A stretch of 61,145 nt of DNA from Acidimicrobiales bacterium (lineage in GTDB: Bacteria > Actinomycetota > Acidimicrobiia > Acidimicrobiales > Aldehydirespiratoraceae), in assembly GCA_029263195.1 (NCBI GenBank), contig JAJCXX010000023.1, positions 1 to 61,145 of the forward strand, in the 5' to 3' direction. The translations under genes were made by a program, and so were the position numbers. The notes beneath the pieces were generated by a model. That model did no database searches, was not told the origin of the DNA, and saw only the letters and a program-made list of their open reading frames with translations. This document shows, piece after piece, positions 16,819 to 25,237 of the stretch (within the stretch, counting starts at the first letter, position 1; each line of letters begins with the position of its first letter).

Positions 16819-19356
16819 ATGAACCCCGAAGAGATCGTCACCGATGGTCGGCTTCCCGGCAACATCGTCCCCACACACTACGAGCTCGAGCTGATCCCCA
16901 GTCTCGACGAAGCTCGATTCAGTGGCCGCGTCGTCATCGATCTGGAAGTCTCCGGTTCCGGCGAAGAGGTCTCGGAGATCGTCTGCAATGCCGCCGATCT
17001 GGAGATCACCGAGGTCGGTCTCTCCATTGCCGGTCGTACCGAATCGGCGAGTTTCACTCTCGACGCCGACACCGAGCGTCTGCGAATCGTCACCGGAAGC
17101 CCGATCGGCGCCGGCCCGGCCACACTGTCCATCAGCTTCACCGGAATCCTCAACGATATGTTGCGCGGCTTCTACCGATCGACCTACACCGACGGTGACG
17201 GCTCCCATGTGATCGCCACCACCCAATTCCAGTCCACCGATGCCCGACGAACTTTTCCCTGCTGGGACGAGCCCGACTACAAGGCGACCTTCTCCGCGAC
17301 GCTGGTCGTCGACCCCAACCTCCTCGCCGTGTCCAACACCGCTATCGAGTCGGAATCTCTCGACGGCGACGGTAGGCGCCGGGTGCGCTTCGCGCGAACC
17401 ATTCCGATGTCGACCTATCTGGTTGCCTTCGTTGTCGGGCCTCTCGAGGCCACAGTGCCAGTCGAGGTCCATGGAGTGCCGGTGAGGATCGTTCATCGGC
17501 CCGGGCAGTCCCACCTGACCGAGTTTGCAATCGATGTGGCTCGCCACGCAATTGAATACTTCGAGAGCTACTACGACATCCCGTACCCCTCCGACAAACT
17601 CGACCTGATAGCCGTTCCCGATTTCGCGTTCGGGGCCATGGAAAACCTGGGATGCGTGACATTTCGAGAAGTCCTCCTGTTGGTCGATCCCGAGAGGGCG
17701 AGCCAGCCCGAACTGCAACGAGTGGCCGACGTCATCAACCATGAGATCGCCCACATGTGGTTCGGTGATCTGGTCACGATGAAGTGGTGGGAGGGAATCT
17801 GGCTCAACGAGGCGTTCGCCACATTCATGGAGACGGCCTGTTCCGATGCCTATCGCCCCGACTGGGACGTCTGGACCACGTTCGGAAGAGCTCGCGCTGC
17901 CGCCCTCGACATCGACTCCCTTCGCAGCACCCGGCCGATCGAGTACCCCGTGATCACCCCTGACGACGCCGAAGGAATGTTCGACACGCTCACCTACGAG
18001 AAGGGCGCAGCCGTGGTTCGGATGCTCGAGCAATACCTCGGAGCAGAACCGTTCCGCGACGGGGTCCGGCACTACCTACGAACCCATGCCTACGACAACA
18101 CCGAAACGCGCGACCTGTGGTCCGCACTCGAATACGTGACGGGAGAACCGGTCGGGGCAATCATGGAGAGTTGGATCTACCAGGGCGGTTATCCGCTGGT
18201 GTCCGTCGAGGAAACACCCGAGGGAATCCGCCTCTCCCAGGCCCAGTTCACGCTCGACCCCCCTGTCGCCGACGACCGCCTGTGGAACACTCCCATCAGG
18301 CTGCGGACCAATCTCGACGGGGTCGCGGCCACCCACAGAGTGCTGCTCGATTCCCCGACGCTCGTCACCCCCAACCTTGGCCGACTCATCGCCGCCAACG
18401 CCGACGGAGTCGGCTTCTACCGCGTGAAACGCGACGCCACCGACTTGGACGGCTTGACCTCCGACCACATTGGGGAACTGACCGCCGCTGAGCGGCACGG
18501 ATTCGTCGACGACGCGTGGGCGCTCACCCTCTCGGGGCGCCTCGATGCGTCGTCCTACACGCTCATTGCCGAGAGGTTCGCCTCCGACACCGACCTCACC
18601 GTATGGCAAGCCCTGTCGGTTGGTCTGTCCGGCCTGACACACCTTGTCGACGACGTCTCCGAACCAATTCTCCGCTCACGCATCGCCGACACGGTCCGAC
18701 CCGGTGCCGTCGCGCTCGGAACAGAACCCGGAGCCGACGACAGCGACCGCACGCGCGAGATGCGAGCCACGATCATGCGGCTCATGGGCGGATTGGGAAA
18801 CGATCCCGCGACGATCGCCGTGTGTAAGCAACTGCTCGATCATTCCGATCCCACCATCTCATCGGCAGCCTTGTTCGTCACCGCGAGCCACGGAGACGCC
18901 GATGACTTCGCTCGAATCCATACGGCGTGGCTCGATGCCGACGACCCCCAGAGCGAGCTGCGCAACCTCCGGTCGCTGGCGGACTTCCCCGACACCGCAC
19001 TCGTCATGTCGATCCTGGCCGAGACCATCGACGGCCGGGTCCGGAGCCAGGACGGCCCGTACCTGATCCGTCGGGCGCTGACCAACCGTCACGCCGGCGC
19101 CGCCACCTGGTCGTTCGTCACCGAGAACTGGCTTCAGATCAACAAGATCTTCCCCAGCAATTCCATCGCGAGAATGCTGGAAGGAGTGGTCGCTCTCGAT
19201 CGGTCCGACACCGCCTCCCAAGTCACCGAATTCCTCGAACGCAATCCGATTCCCCAGGGAGAGATCCAAGTGGCTCAACACCTCGAGAGCCTGAGGATCA
19301 ATGTGGCGGCCCGCGAACGGGAGATTGGCAGGTTCTCGGTATGGATCGCTTCGTGA
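16819..19356 (+). CDS. pepN: M1-family zinc aminopeptidase
   Basis: An 845-residue cytosolic aminopeptidase that trims N-terminal residues from peptides. The substrate-recognition motif GAMEN is at 272-276 and zinc ligands HEIAH at 308-312, with the third ligand E331 in NEAFATF; the YEKGA segment supplies the catalytic Tyr region. The C-terminal 400 residues are ERAP1-like helices. ATG 16819 fits the family N-terminus (PGNIVPTHYELEL) and has a GAAGAGG site about nine bases upstream. Its length matches actinobacterial PepN. Confidence 0.95.
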   Translation: MNPEEIVTDGRLPGNIVPTHYELELIPSLDEARFSGRVVIDLEVSGSGEEVSEIVCNAADLEITEVGLSIAGRTESASFTLDADTERLRIVTGSPIGAGPATLSISFTGILNDMLRGFYRSTYTDGDGSHVIATTQFQSTDARRTFPCWDEPDYKATFSATLVVDPNLLAVSNTAIESESLDGDGRRRVRFARTIPMSTYLVAFVVGPLEATVPVEVHGVPVRIVHRPGQSHLTEFAIDVARHAIEYFESYYDIPYPSDKLDLIAVPDFAFGAMENLGCVTFREVLLLVDPERASQPELQRVADVINHEIAHMWFGDLVTMKWWEGIWLNEAFATFMETACSDAYRPDWDVWTTFGRARAAALDIDSLRSTRPIEYPVITPDDAEGMFDTLTYEKGAAVVRMLEQYLGAEPFRDGVRHYLRTHAYDNTETRDLWSALEYVTGEPVGAIMESWIYQGGYPLVSVEETPEGIRLSQAQFTLDPPVADDRLWNTPIRLRTNLDGVAATHRVLLDSPTLVTPNLGRLIAANADGVGFYRVKRDATDLDGLTSDHIGELTAAERHGFVDDAWALTLSGRLDASSYTLIAERFASDTDLTVWQALSVGLSGLTHLVDDVSEPILRSRIADTVRPGAVALGTEPGADDSDRTREMRATIMRLMGGLGNDPATIAVCKQLLDHSDPTISSAALFVTASHGDADDFARIHTAWLDADDPQSELRNLRSLADFPDTALVMSILAETIDGRVRSQDGPYLIRRALTNRHAGAATWSFVTENWLQINKIFPSNSIARMLEGVVALDRSDTASQVTEFLERNPIPQGEIQVAQHLESLRINVAAREREIGRFSVWIAS

Positions 19357-19397
19357 CACACCCTCACACACGGCTCTCAAGCGGCCGATAGCAGATC

Positions 19398-20612
19398 GTG
19401 GCTGTAACACTCCCGTTCACTGCACTCGCCCGCTGCGAGGTATTCGCGGTCGACTCGACGAGCGCCCAGATCGCGTGGCGCCGTGCCGGCGTCGGCACCC
19501 TCAGTGCACTCGTTGCAGACATCGAAACGCCTCTCGGTGATGCTGCGCGGTCCGGAGTGGGCGAGATCAACGGGCTGACTCCCGATACCTCACACTCGGT
19601 ACTCCTATTTGTCGACGGCCGACCGGCCGGACAGCTCACCGTTCGTACGGCGCCGGCTCTGGCAGGCAGCCCAATCCTCAAGATCGCCACGATCAGCGAC
19701 CTCCACCTCGGAGAGACGGCCTTCGGGCTTACGAGGACAATGCGCGATCGAAGCTCGGGACCCAACGGCTATCCCCTTCGATGCACTCTCGCCGCCGTTC
19801 GCGAGTCGTTGGCTTGGGGAGCCCAACTTCTGGTGATCAAGGGCGACATAACCGACTCCGGAAAGCCCGCCCACTGGGACCTCTTCGACCGTGTGCTCGA
19901 CGAGGTCGACATTCCGGTGATGGCGGTACCCGGGAACCACGACACGGTCGGCCTCTCGGAGTCGATCGACCATCGTCGGGCCCTCGAGTCCCGGGGTCTC
20001 GACAGCGCAGACATTCAGATCCGCAACTCAGATGGCGTGAGGATTGTGGCCGTCAACTCGACCGTTCCCGGGCGCGGACGTGGAACGATGGCCAATCGAA
20101 TCCAACACCTCCTGACCGCTGTCGACACCGACGAGCCGGCACTCATCTTCGCCCACCATCACTTCGAGTCGACACCGGTCCCCTACTTCTGGCCTCCGGG
20201 CGTACGGCTGGGAGAGTCACGTGACATCCTGAGCCAGCTCGCCTCGGTCAACCCCAATTTGCTCCTGTCGTCGGGGCACACGCACCGCAACCGGGCCCGT
20301 CGAGCCGAATCACTGCTGCTGACCGAGGTGAGCTCGGTCAAGGACCATCCGGGCGTCTGGGCCGGCTATGAGGTTCATTCCAGCGGGATACGCCAGACCA
20401 CCCGCAGGCTGATGGACCCCGGTTGTGCCGCGTGGAACGACCGCACCCACGCCGCGGTCGCTGGGATTTGGGGAAGGTGGGCTCCGGGCTCCATCGAGCA
20501 ACGTTCGATTACCCACCTGTGGCCCCGTTCGAGCCGGAGCCAGGGAACAGATTGGTTTGAGTCTGCCGAACAGCCGCCGACAGCGGCTGCGTCGGCTATC
20601 CAGCCGCGATGA
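19398..20612 (+). CDS. Calcineurin-like metallophosphoesterase with N-terminal beta domain
   Basis: A 404-residue protein. Residues 1-90 look like a fibronectin-III-type beta domain ([15 protein letters not shown] ... [15 protein letters not shown]). The phosphoesterase core follows with [28 protein letters not shown] and SGHTHRN, so all the metal-binding blocks are intact. No signal peptide is seen, although such N-domains are often extracellular. The GTG start has no clear ribosome-binding site. Its last 17 bases overlap the convergent ribH gene. The substrate is unknown. Confidence 0.84.
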   Translation: MAVTLPFTALARCEVFAVDSTSAQIAWRRAGVGTLSALVADIETPLGDAARSGVGEINGLTPDTSHSVLLFVDGRPAGQLTVRTAPALAGSPILKIATISDLHLGETAFGLTRTMRDRSSGPNGYPLRCTLAAVRESLAWGAQLLVIKGDITDSGKPAHWDLFDRVLDEVDIPVMAVPGNHDTVGLSESIDHRRALESRGLDSADIQIRNSDGVRIVAVNSTVPGRGRGTMANRIQHLLTAVDTDEPALIFAHHHFESTPVPYFWPPGVRLGESRDILSQLASVNPNLLLSSGHTHRNRARRAESLLLTEVSSVKDHPGVWAGYEVHSSGIRQTTRRLMDPGCAAWNDRTHAAVAGIWGRWAPGSIEQRSITHLWPRSSRSQGTDWFESAEQPPTAAASAIQPR

Positions 20613-21054
20613 TTCGGGCCATCTCGATCGCGGCGACTGCCGCATCGGATCCCTTGTTGCCGGCCTTGGTCCCGGCCCGCTCCACCGCCTGATCGATCGT
20701 GTCGGTTGTGAGCACGCCGAATATCACCGGCACACCGGTGCTGGAATTCACGGCGGCGATTCCCGCCGCAGTCTGGGAACAGACGTAGTCGAAGTGGGGC
20801 GTGGCCCCGCGAATCACCGCTCCGAGACAGATGACGGCATCGACTCCGGACTCGGCCCTCAATCGGGCCACCATCGGCAACTCGAAGGCACCTGGCACCC
20901 ACGTGAGGTCGATGTCGTCGTCGCTGACGCCGTGACGCAGGAGGGCGTCGTGAGCGCCGTTGACGAGCTCTCTGACGATGGCGTCGTTGAATCGGGCGGC
21001 CACGACGCTGATACGCATTCCGGAGCCCTCGAGGGTGATCTGGCGCTGAATCAT
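20596..21054 (-). CDS. ribH: 6,7-dimethyl-8-ribityllumazine synthase
   Basis: A 152-residue subunit that condenses the RibA-derived pyrimidine with dihydroxybutanone phosphate, the step before riboflavin. Visible motifs are [40 protein letters not shown] (catalytic His) and [20 protein letters not shown] overlaps the ribBA stop by 4 bp, so it is the last gene of a ribF-ribE-ribBA-ribH run. Its 3' end overlaps the convergent phosphoesterase gene by 17 bp. Confidence 0.97.
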   Translation of the reverse strand: MIQRQITLEGSGMRISVVAARFNDAIVRELVNGAHDALLRHGVSDDDIDLTWVPGAFELPMVARLRAESGVDAVICLGAVIRGATPHFDYVCSQTAAGIAAVNSSTGVPVIFGVLTTDTIDQAVERAGTKAGNKGSDAAVAAIEMARIIAAG

Positions 21055-22289
21055 GAGATCTCCGAATGGCCGTCCTCGGCCGTGTGATCGTGTAGGTCGT
21101 GACCCATTCGGGTCCGCTTGGTCTCGAGATAGCGAATGTTCTCGGGATTGGGATCTACTTCGATCGGCACCCGCTCGGTGATTTCGAGGCCGTAGCCTTC
21201 GAGCCCACCGAATTTGGTCGGATTGTTGGTCATCAGCCGCATGGCCGAGACACCCAGATCGGCGAGGATGTTGGCGCCGACGCCGTACTCCCGCGAGTCG
21301 ACAGGAAGCCCCTGTGCCGAGTTGGCGTCGACGGTGTCGAGTCCGTCGTCCTGAAGGGCGTAGGCCCGTATCTTGTGGGCGATTCCGATGCCGCGACCCT
21401 CATGGCCACGTAGATAGACGAGAACTCCGCGGCCTTCCTCGCCGATCCGCTGGAGAGCCAGATGGAGCTGTGGCCCGCAGTCGCAGCGGGTCGAGGCCAG
21501 GATGTCGCCGGTGAGGCACTCGCTGTGAACACGTACCAGCGGCGGGGATCCACCGTCGACATCGCCCATCACGTAGGCGACATGTTCGACTCCATCGAGA
21601 ACGGAGCGATAGGCGTGAGCCATGAACTCCCCGAAGTCGGTGGGGATCCGGGCCGCGGCGAAATGCTGTACGAGCTTTTCGCTTCGACGACGAAAACGAA
21701 TCAGATCGGCGATCGAGATGAGCTTCAGGTTGTGTTCGTCGGCAAAAGCCCGACAGTCGGCCAGCCTCATCATGGTGCCGTCGTCGCGCACGATCTCGCA
21801 CAACACACCCACCTCGGCCCGGCCGCTGATATGGCAGAGATCGATGGCGGCTTCGGTGTGACCGGCCCGTTTGAGCACACCGCCGGGACGGGCCCGGAGC
21901 GGGAAGATGTGACCGGGTCGAGAAAACTCTCGTGGCTCATGACCGGGATCGGCCAGAGCCTTCACAGTGCGGCTGCGATCGCCGGCGGAGATTCCCGTGG
22001 AATTACCGGCGATGAGGTCAACGGTGACCGTGAACGCAGTGCGATGGGACTCTGTGTTTTCGTTGACCATCAGCGGCAGCTTCAAGCGGTCGGCGGTCTG
22101 GTCTCGCATCGGAGCGCAGATGACTCCGCTGGTGTAGCGGATCATCCAGGCCATCTTCTCTTCGGTCATGGCGTCGGCCGCGATGATCAGGTCGCCTTCG
22201 TTCTCACGGTCTTCGTCGTCGACCACCACCAGGAACTCGCCCCGGCGGAAGGCCTCGATTGCCTCTTCGATCGAATCGAGATTGGTCAT
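21051..22289 (-). CDS. ribBA: Bifunctional DHBP synthase / GTP cyclohydrolase II
   Basis: A 412-residue fusion giving both branches of riboflavin precursor synthesis. Residues 1-200 are 3,4-dihydroxy-2-butanone-4-phosphate synthase ([29 protein letters not shown]); residues from about 205 are GTP cyclohydrolase II with zinc cysteines in [16 protein letters not shown] and the [10 protein letters not shown] loop. Both halves look catalytically complete. It overlaps ribE upstream and ribH downstream by 4 bp each. Confidence 0.97.
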   Translation of the reverse strand: MTNLDSIEEAIEAFRRGEFLVVVDDEDRENEGDLIIAADAMTEEKMAWMIRYTSGVICAPMRDQTADRLKLPLMVNENTESHRTAFTVTVDLIAGNSTGISAGDRSRTVKALADPGHEPREFSRPGHIFPLRARPGGVLKRAGHTEAAIDLCHISGRAEVGVLCEIVRDDGTMMRLADCRAFADEHNLKLISIADLIRFRRRSEKLVQHFAAARIPTDFGEFMAHAYRSVLDGVEHVAYVMGDVDGGSPPLVRVHSECLTGDILASTRCDCGPQLHLALQRIGEEGRGVLVYLRGHEGRGIGIAHKIRAYALQDDGLDTVDANSAQGLPVDSREYGVGANILADLGVSAMRLMTNNPTKFGGLEGYGLEITERVPIEVDPNPENIRYLETKRTRMGHDLHDHTAEDGHSEIS

Positions 22290-22897
22290 CGCTGCTCTTT
22301 CTCGGAGATTGGTCGGTACTGGGCCTCAACGTACTTGGCCAGGACATCGGCCTCGATGTTGACCAGATCGCCGGGGTTTCTGCGACCAAGCACGGTCACC
22401 TCATGGGTGTGGGGAATGACCGCAATTGAAAATGTTGTGGGCGTGATTGCCGCAACGGTGAGGCTAACGCCATCTACCGCCACCGAGCCTTTCTCAACGA
22501 TGTAGCGGCTGAGTGATTCGGGGATCAGGAACTCATATAGCCAAGAGCCGTCGGGCTGCTCATCGACCGACTCAACAGATGTTGTGGCATCGACGTGGCC
22601 TTGCACGATGTGCCCGCCGAAACGACCGGCCGCGGCCAGAGGACGTTCGAGGTTGACGGCGTCACCGACCTCGAGCGTTCCGATGTTGGTGCGTTCGAGA
22701 GTCTCGGGCACGGCGTCGGCGGCCCACCAGCCATTGCCCAGGTCGACCACGGTGAGACAACACCCGTTGACAGCTATCGAGGAGCCCAACTCGGCGTCGG
22801 AGAGCACCAGTTCGGCTTCGACTTCCAGACGGGCTCCGCCGCCACCGGGGGCGAGGGAGCGAATGGTTCCGGTTTCTTCAACTATGCCAGTGAACAT
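22286..22897 (-). CDS. ribE: Riboflavin synthase, alpha subunit type
   Basis: A 203-residue enzyme with the classic N-terminus MFTGIVEETG and two internally repeated beta-barrel halves (SIAVNGCCLTVVDL in the first, SVAVDGVSLTVAAI in the second), each binding a lumazine. It dismutates two lumazines to riboflavin and a pyrimidine. No ribosome-binding site precedes the ATG; instead a 14-bp palindrome begins only three bases upstream. Confidence 0.97.
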   Translation of the reverse strand: MFTGIVEETGTIRSLAPGGGGARLEVEAELVLSDAELGSSIAVNGCCLTVVDLGNGWWAADAVPETLERTNIGTLEVGDAVNLERPLAAAGRFGGHIVQGHVDATTSVESVDEQPDGSWLYEFLIPESLSRYIVEKGSVAVDGVSLTVAAITPTTFSIAVIPHTHEVTVLGRRNPGDLVNIEADVLAKYVEAQYRPISEKEQR

Positions 22898-22900
22898 ATC

Positions 22901-22935
22901 TAGAACACGTTCTACTAATTTGACTATGCTGTCAA
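22901..22935 (-). promoter_or_regulatory. KstR-like palindrome and -35 box before ribE
   Basis: TAGAACACGTTCTA at 22901-22914 is a perfect 6+2+6 palindrome that fits TnnAACnnGTTnnA, the consensus known for the TetR regulator KstR of mycobacterial sterol catabolism. TTGACA lies upstream on the minus strand (22935-22930); at 15-base spacing TAGAAC inside the palindrome would be the -10. The 42-base gap to ribF is too short for an FMN riboswitch. Confidence 0.65.
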
Positions 22936-22939
22936 GTGG

Positions 22940-23887
22940 TCAGGACACGCCCAGAGTCGTTCGAGCGTCGCCGACGTCGATCTTCAACTGGGCAACAAGT
23001 TCGTCGACCCCCTCGAACTTTCTTTCACTCCTGAGGAACGAAACGAAGGAAACCGCCACGACCTCGCCGTAGAGGTCGCCGTCGAAATCGATCAGATGAG
23101 CCTCGAGGAACACATCGTCGGTGTCGTCGTGGAAGGTGGGGCGTCGGCCGATGTTGATCGCACACGGATGGGCGACCCCATCGTTGCGTGTGAGCCACCC
23201 CGAATACACGCCATCGGCGGGCCAGGCCATGAGAGGCGGAACGGGAATGTTGGCGGTTGGAAAACCAATCGAGGCGCCGCGCTTGTCGCCGTGTTGGACC
23301 ACCCCGCGAACCTCATAGTGCCGACCGAGCATGGCGGCAGCCTGAGATACGTCTCCTCCGGCCAGGGCCCGTCGAATCGCAGTGGACGAGACGGGCTCCG
23401 CGGCATCGGGGCGATGGCGAATCAGTTCGAGCGGATGCACCTCGAAGCCCCAAATCTCACCCTGTCGGGTCAGCTCGACGACATTACCGGCCCGGCCCTT
23501 CCCGAAATGGAAATCCTCGCCGACAACAACGGCCTTTGCATGAAGGGCCTCGCTGAACACCTGCTCGACGAACTCATCGGCGGGAGTGGCCGCCCGTATC
23601 TCGTCGAAGTGGATCACGTAGGCGTAGTCGACGCCCTGCTCGGCGATCAGTTCCAGCTTCTGTTCCAGACTCGTGAGGAGACGGGGAGCACTCTCAGGCC
23701 TCACCACGTGAGCCGGGTGGGAATCAAAGGTGACCACGGCCGAACCGACACCCAATCGGTCGGCCACGCTACGAACGCGGCGGAATACCTCCTGGTGCCC
23801 GACATGCACCCCATCGAATACGCCGATGGTGGCGGCAACGGCCACTGACGACGGCAGCGAGTCGAACTGGTCGTGGAGAATTTCCAC
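22940..23887 (-). CDS. ribF: Bifunctional riboflavin kinase / FMN adenylyltransferase
   Basis: A 315-residue enzyme turning riboflavin into FMN and FAD. The nucleotidyltransferase half has GVFDGVHVGHQEV near residue 21 and the later SSTAIRRAL block; the kinase half has GRHYEVRGVVQHGDKRGASIGFPTANI and INIGRRPTF. The GTG start is supported by GGAGG nine bases upstream. It lies just upstream of ribE in transcription order, separated by 42 bases that hold a regulatory palindrome. Confidence 0.96.
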   Translation of the reverse strand: MEILHDQFDSLPSSVAVAATIGVFDGVHVGHQEVFRRVRSVADRLGVGSAVVTFDSHPAHVVRPESAPRLLTSLEQKLELIAEQGVDYAYVIHFDEIRAATPADEFVEQVFSEALHAKAVVVGEDFHFGKGRAGNVVELTRQGEIWGFEVHPLELIRHRPDAAEPVSSTAIRRALAGGDVSQAAAMLGRHYEVRGVVQHGDKRGASIGFPTANIPVPPLMAWPADGVYSGWLTRNDGVAHPCAINIGRRPTFHDDTDDVFLEAHLIDFDGDLYGEVVAVSFVSFLRSERKFEGVDELVAQLKIDVGDARTTLGVS

Positions 23888-23947
23888 TCGAAATAACCTC
23901 CGTGGTCTAGTCCGAGACGCTATCGCCCCGCCACGACGGCCCGTCGT

Positions 23948-24829
23948 TCAGAGCGGGACCACCACCATGGGCTTGGCGCCGCGTTCGTGTGGCTTGTAGA
24001 CGGCCAACAGCCTCTCTTCGTCGTCGTAGACCGCCCATGGCCCTACCCCGCTGACGCCGAGACGTTCAACTGCGAGGACAGCTCCGTTTCGTACCGCCGC
24101 AGCCACCTCGTCGTCGACGGTGACCCCAGCCAGATGTCTCACGGCCACAGACACCGGCAGCAGCACCGGGGACTCCATGGGGGTGGCATCGACGAGGCCG
24201 AATCCGCCGACGGCAGTTCGCCGAAGATTTCGCAAATGGGCTCCCCCACCGAGCGACGTGCCCACGTCGGCAGCCAAGGTACGCACGTAGGTGCCCGACG
24301 AGCAGTCGACCTCGCAACGCCAGACACCGGGACTGCCTTCCACCGGACTCACATCGAACCTGTGGACCACGACCGGTCTCGGGGGCCGATCTATCACCTT
24401 GCCCTCACGGGCCAATTCGTGAAGACGTCGACCTCCGATCTTCACTGCCGACACCATCGGCGGAATCTGTTCGATGGGTCCGGTGAGGGCCAATGCTGCG
24501 GCCACCACATCGGCGTCCTGCACTCCGGACATGTCGTGAGTCGCCGTTGTCTCACCTGCGGCATCGAGGGTGTTCGTCTCGACTCCCAGGACGATCTCAC
24601 CCACATACGACTTGGGGAGCTCCGTCATGAACCGAAGCAGGCGAGTTGCCTTTCCCACCCCGAGCACGAGCACGCCCGTGGCATCAGGATCGAGTGTTCC
24701 GGAGTGGCCGACCTTTCGAGTCCCGAGGATTCCTCGGCTCTTGGCCACCACATCGTGGCTGGTCCAACCGGCGGGTTTGTCGAGAACGACAACCCCGTCG
24801 ATGCCCGAATCAGCTCTCTTTCGGGCCAT
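23948..24829 (-). CDS. truB: tRNA pseudouridine-55 synthase
   Basis: A 293-residue enzyme forming pseudouridine 55 in the T-loop of tRNAs. The catalytic Asp sits in GHSGTLDPDATGVL near residue 45; KPAGWTSHDVV and the CSSGTYVRTLAADVG block are standard. The C-terminal part is a short PUA-like region. The gene starts 20 bases inside rbfA, so translation is probably coupled. The 60-base gap before ribF contains only the ribF ribosome-binding region. Confidence 0.96.
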   Translation of the reverse strand: MARKRADSGIDGVVVLDKPAGWTSHDVVAKSRGILGTRKVGHSGTLDPDATGVLVLGVGKATRLLRFMTELPKSYVGEIVLGVETNTLDAAGETTATHDMSGVQDADVVAAALALTGPIEQIPPMVSAVKIGGRRLHELAREGKVIDRPPRPVVVHRFDVSPVEGSPGVWRCEVDCSSGTYVRTLAADVGTSLGGGAHLRNLRRTAVGGFGLVDATPMESPVLLPVSVAVRHLAGVTVDDEVAAAVRNGAVLAVERLGVSGVGPWAVYDDEERLLAVYKPHERGAKPMVVVPL

Positions 24830-25199
24830 TGTTCGAGTCTCGAATCAGACGCTCGATTCGCTCGGCGGCCCGCAGTGTCTCATCGGGCTGGAACTTCAAC
24901 TCGGGGGCCCGCCTCAGCCTGGACTGCATTCCCACTTCGTGACGGAGATGTCCGGCGTGCTCCTCGAGGGCCTCGAGGACATCATCGTCGGTGTCGCTGT
25001 CGAGAGAAGTGAAGTACACAACGGCACGAAACAAATCGCGGTCGACGGTGACACCGGTGATCGACACCATGTCGAGTCGTTCATCGTCGAGTCCATCGAG
25101 TTGCCCGGCGACGATCCTGCGGACCAGCTCGCCGACCTTGGCCGACCGGGTCGAGGGCTGGGGATTGGAGTCACGTCTGGCTCTTCCGTGTCGTGACAT
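24810..25199 (-). CDS. rbfA: Ribosome-binding factor A
   Basis: A 129-residue KH-like protein that assists 16S rRNA 5' maturation and 30S assembly. Typical blocks are VGELVRRIVAGQL, SITGVTVDRDLFRAVVYFTSL and the closing RLRRAPELKFQPDETLRAAERIERLI. GGAG lies five bases before the ATG. It sits between infB and truB, its normal location. Its 3' end overlaps truB. Confidence 0.95.
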   Translation of the reverse strand: MSRHGRARRDSNPQPSTRSAKVGELVRRIVAGQLDGLDDERLDMVSITGVTVDRDLFRAVVYFTSLDSDTDDDVLEALEEHAGHLRHEVGMQSRLRRAPELKFQPDETLRAAERIERLIRDSNNGPKES

Positions 25200-25237
25200 C
25201 AGGTCTCCAACAGATTCGGCGTCAGCTAGGGGGACGC

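Noticed and set aside
22901..22914. LexA/SOS box before ribE
   Set aside because: GAAC and GTTC are separated by two bases; the actinobacterial SOS box has a four-base spacer, so the site fits a KstR-type pattern instead.
22898..22939. FMN riboswitch upstream of the riboflavin genes
   Set aside because: Only 42 bases separate ribF and ribE, too short for the conserved RFN structure, and none of its sequence blocks is seen there or before ribF.
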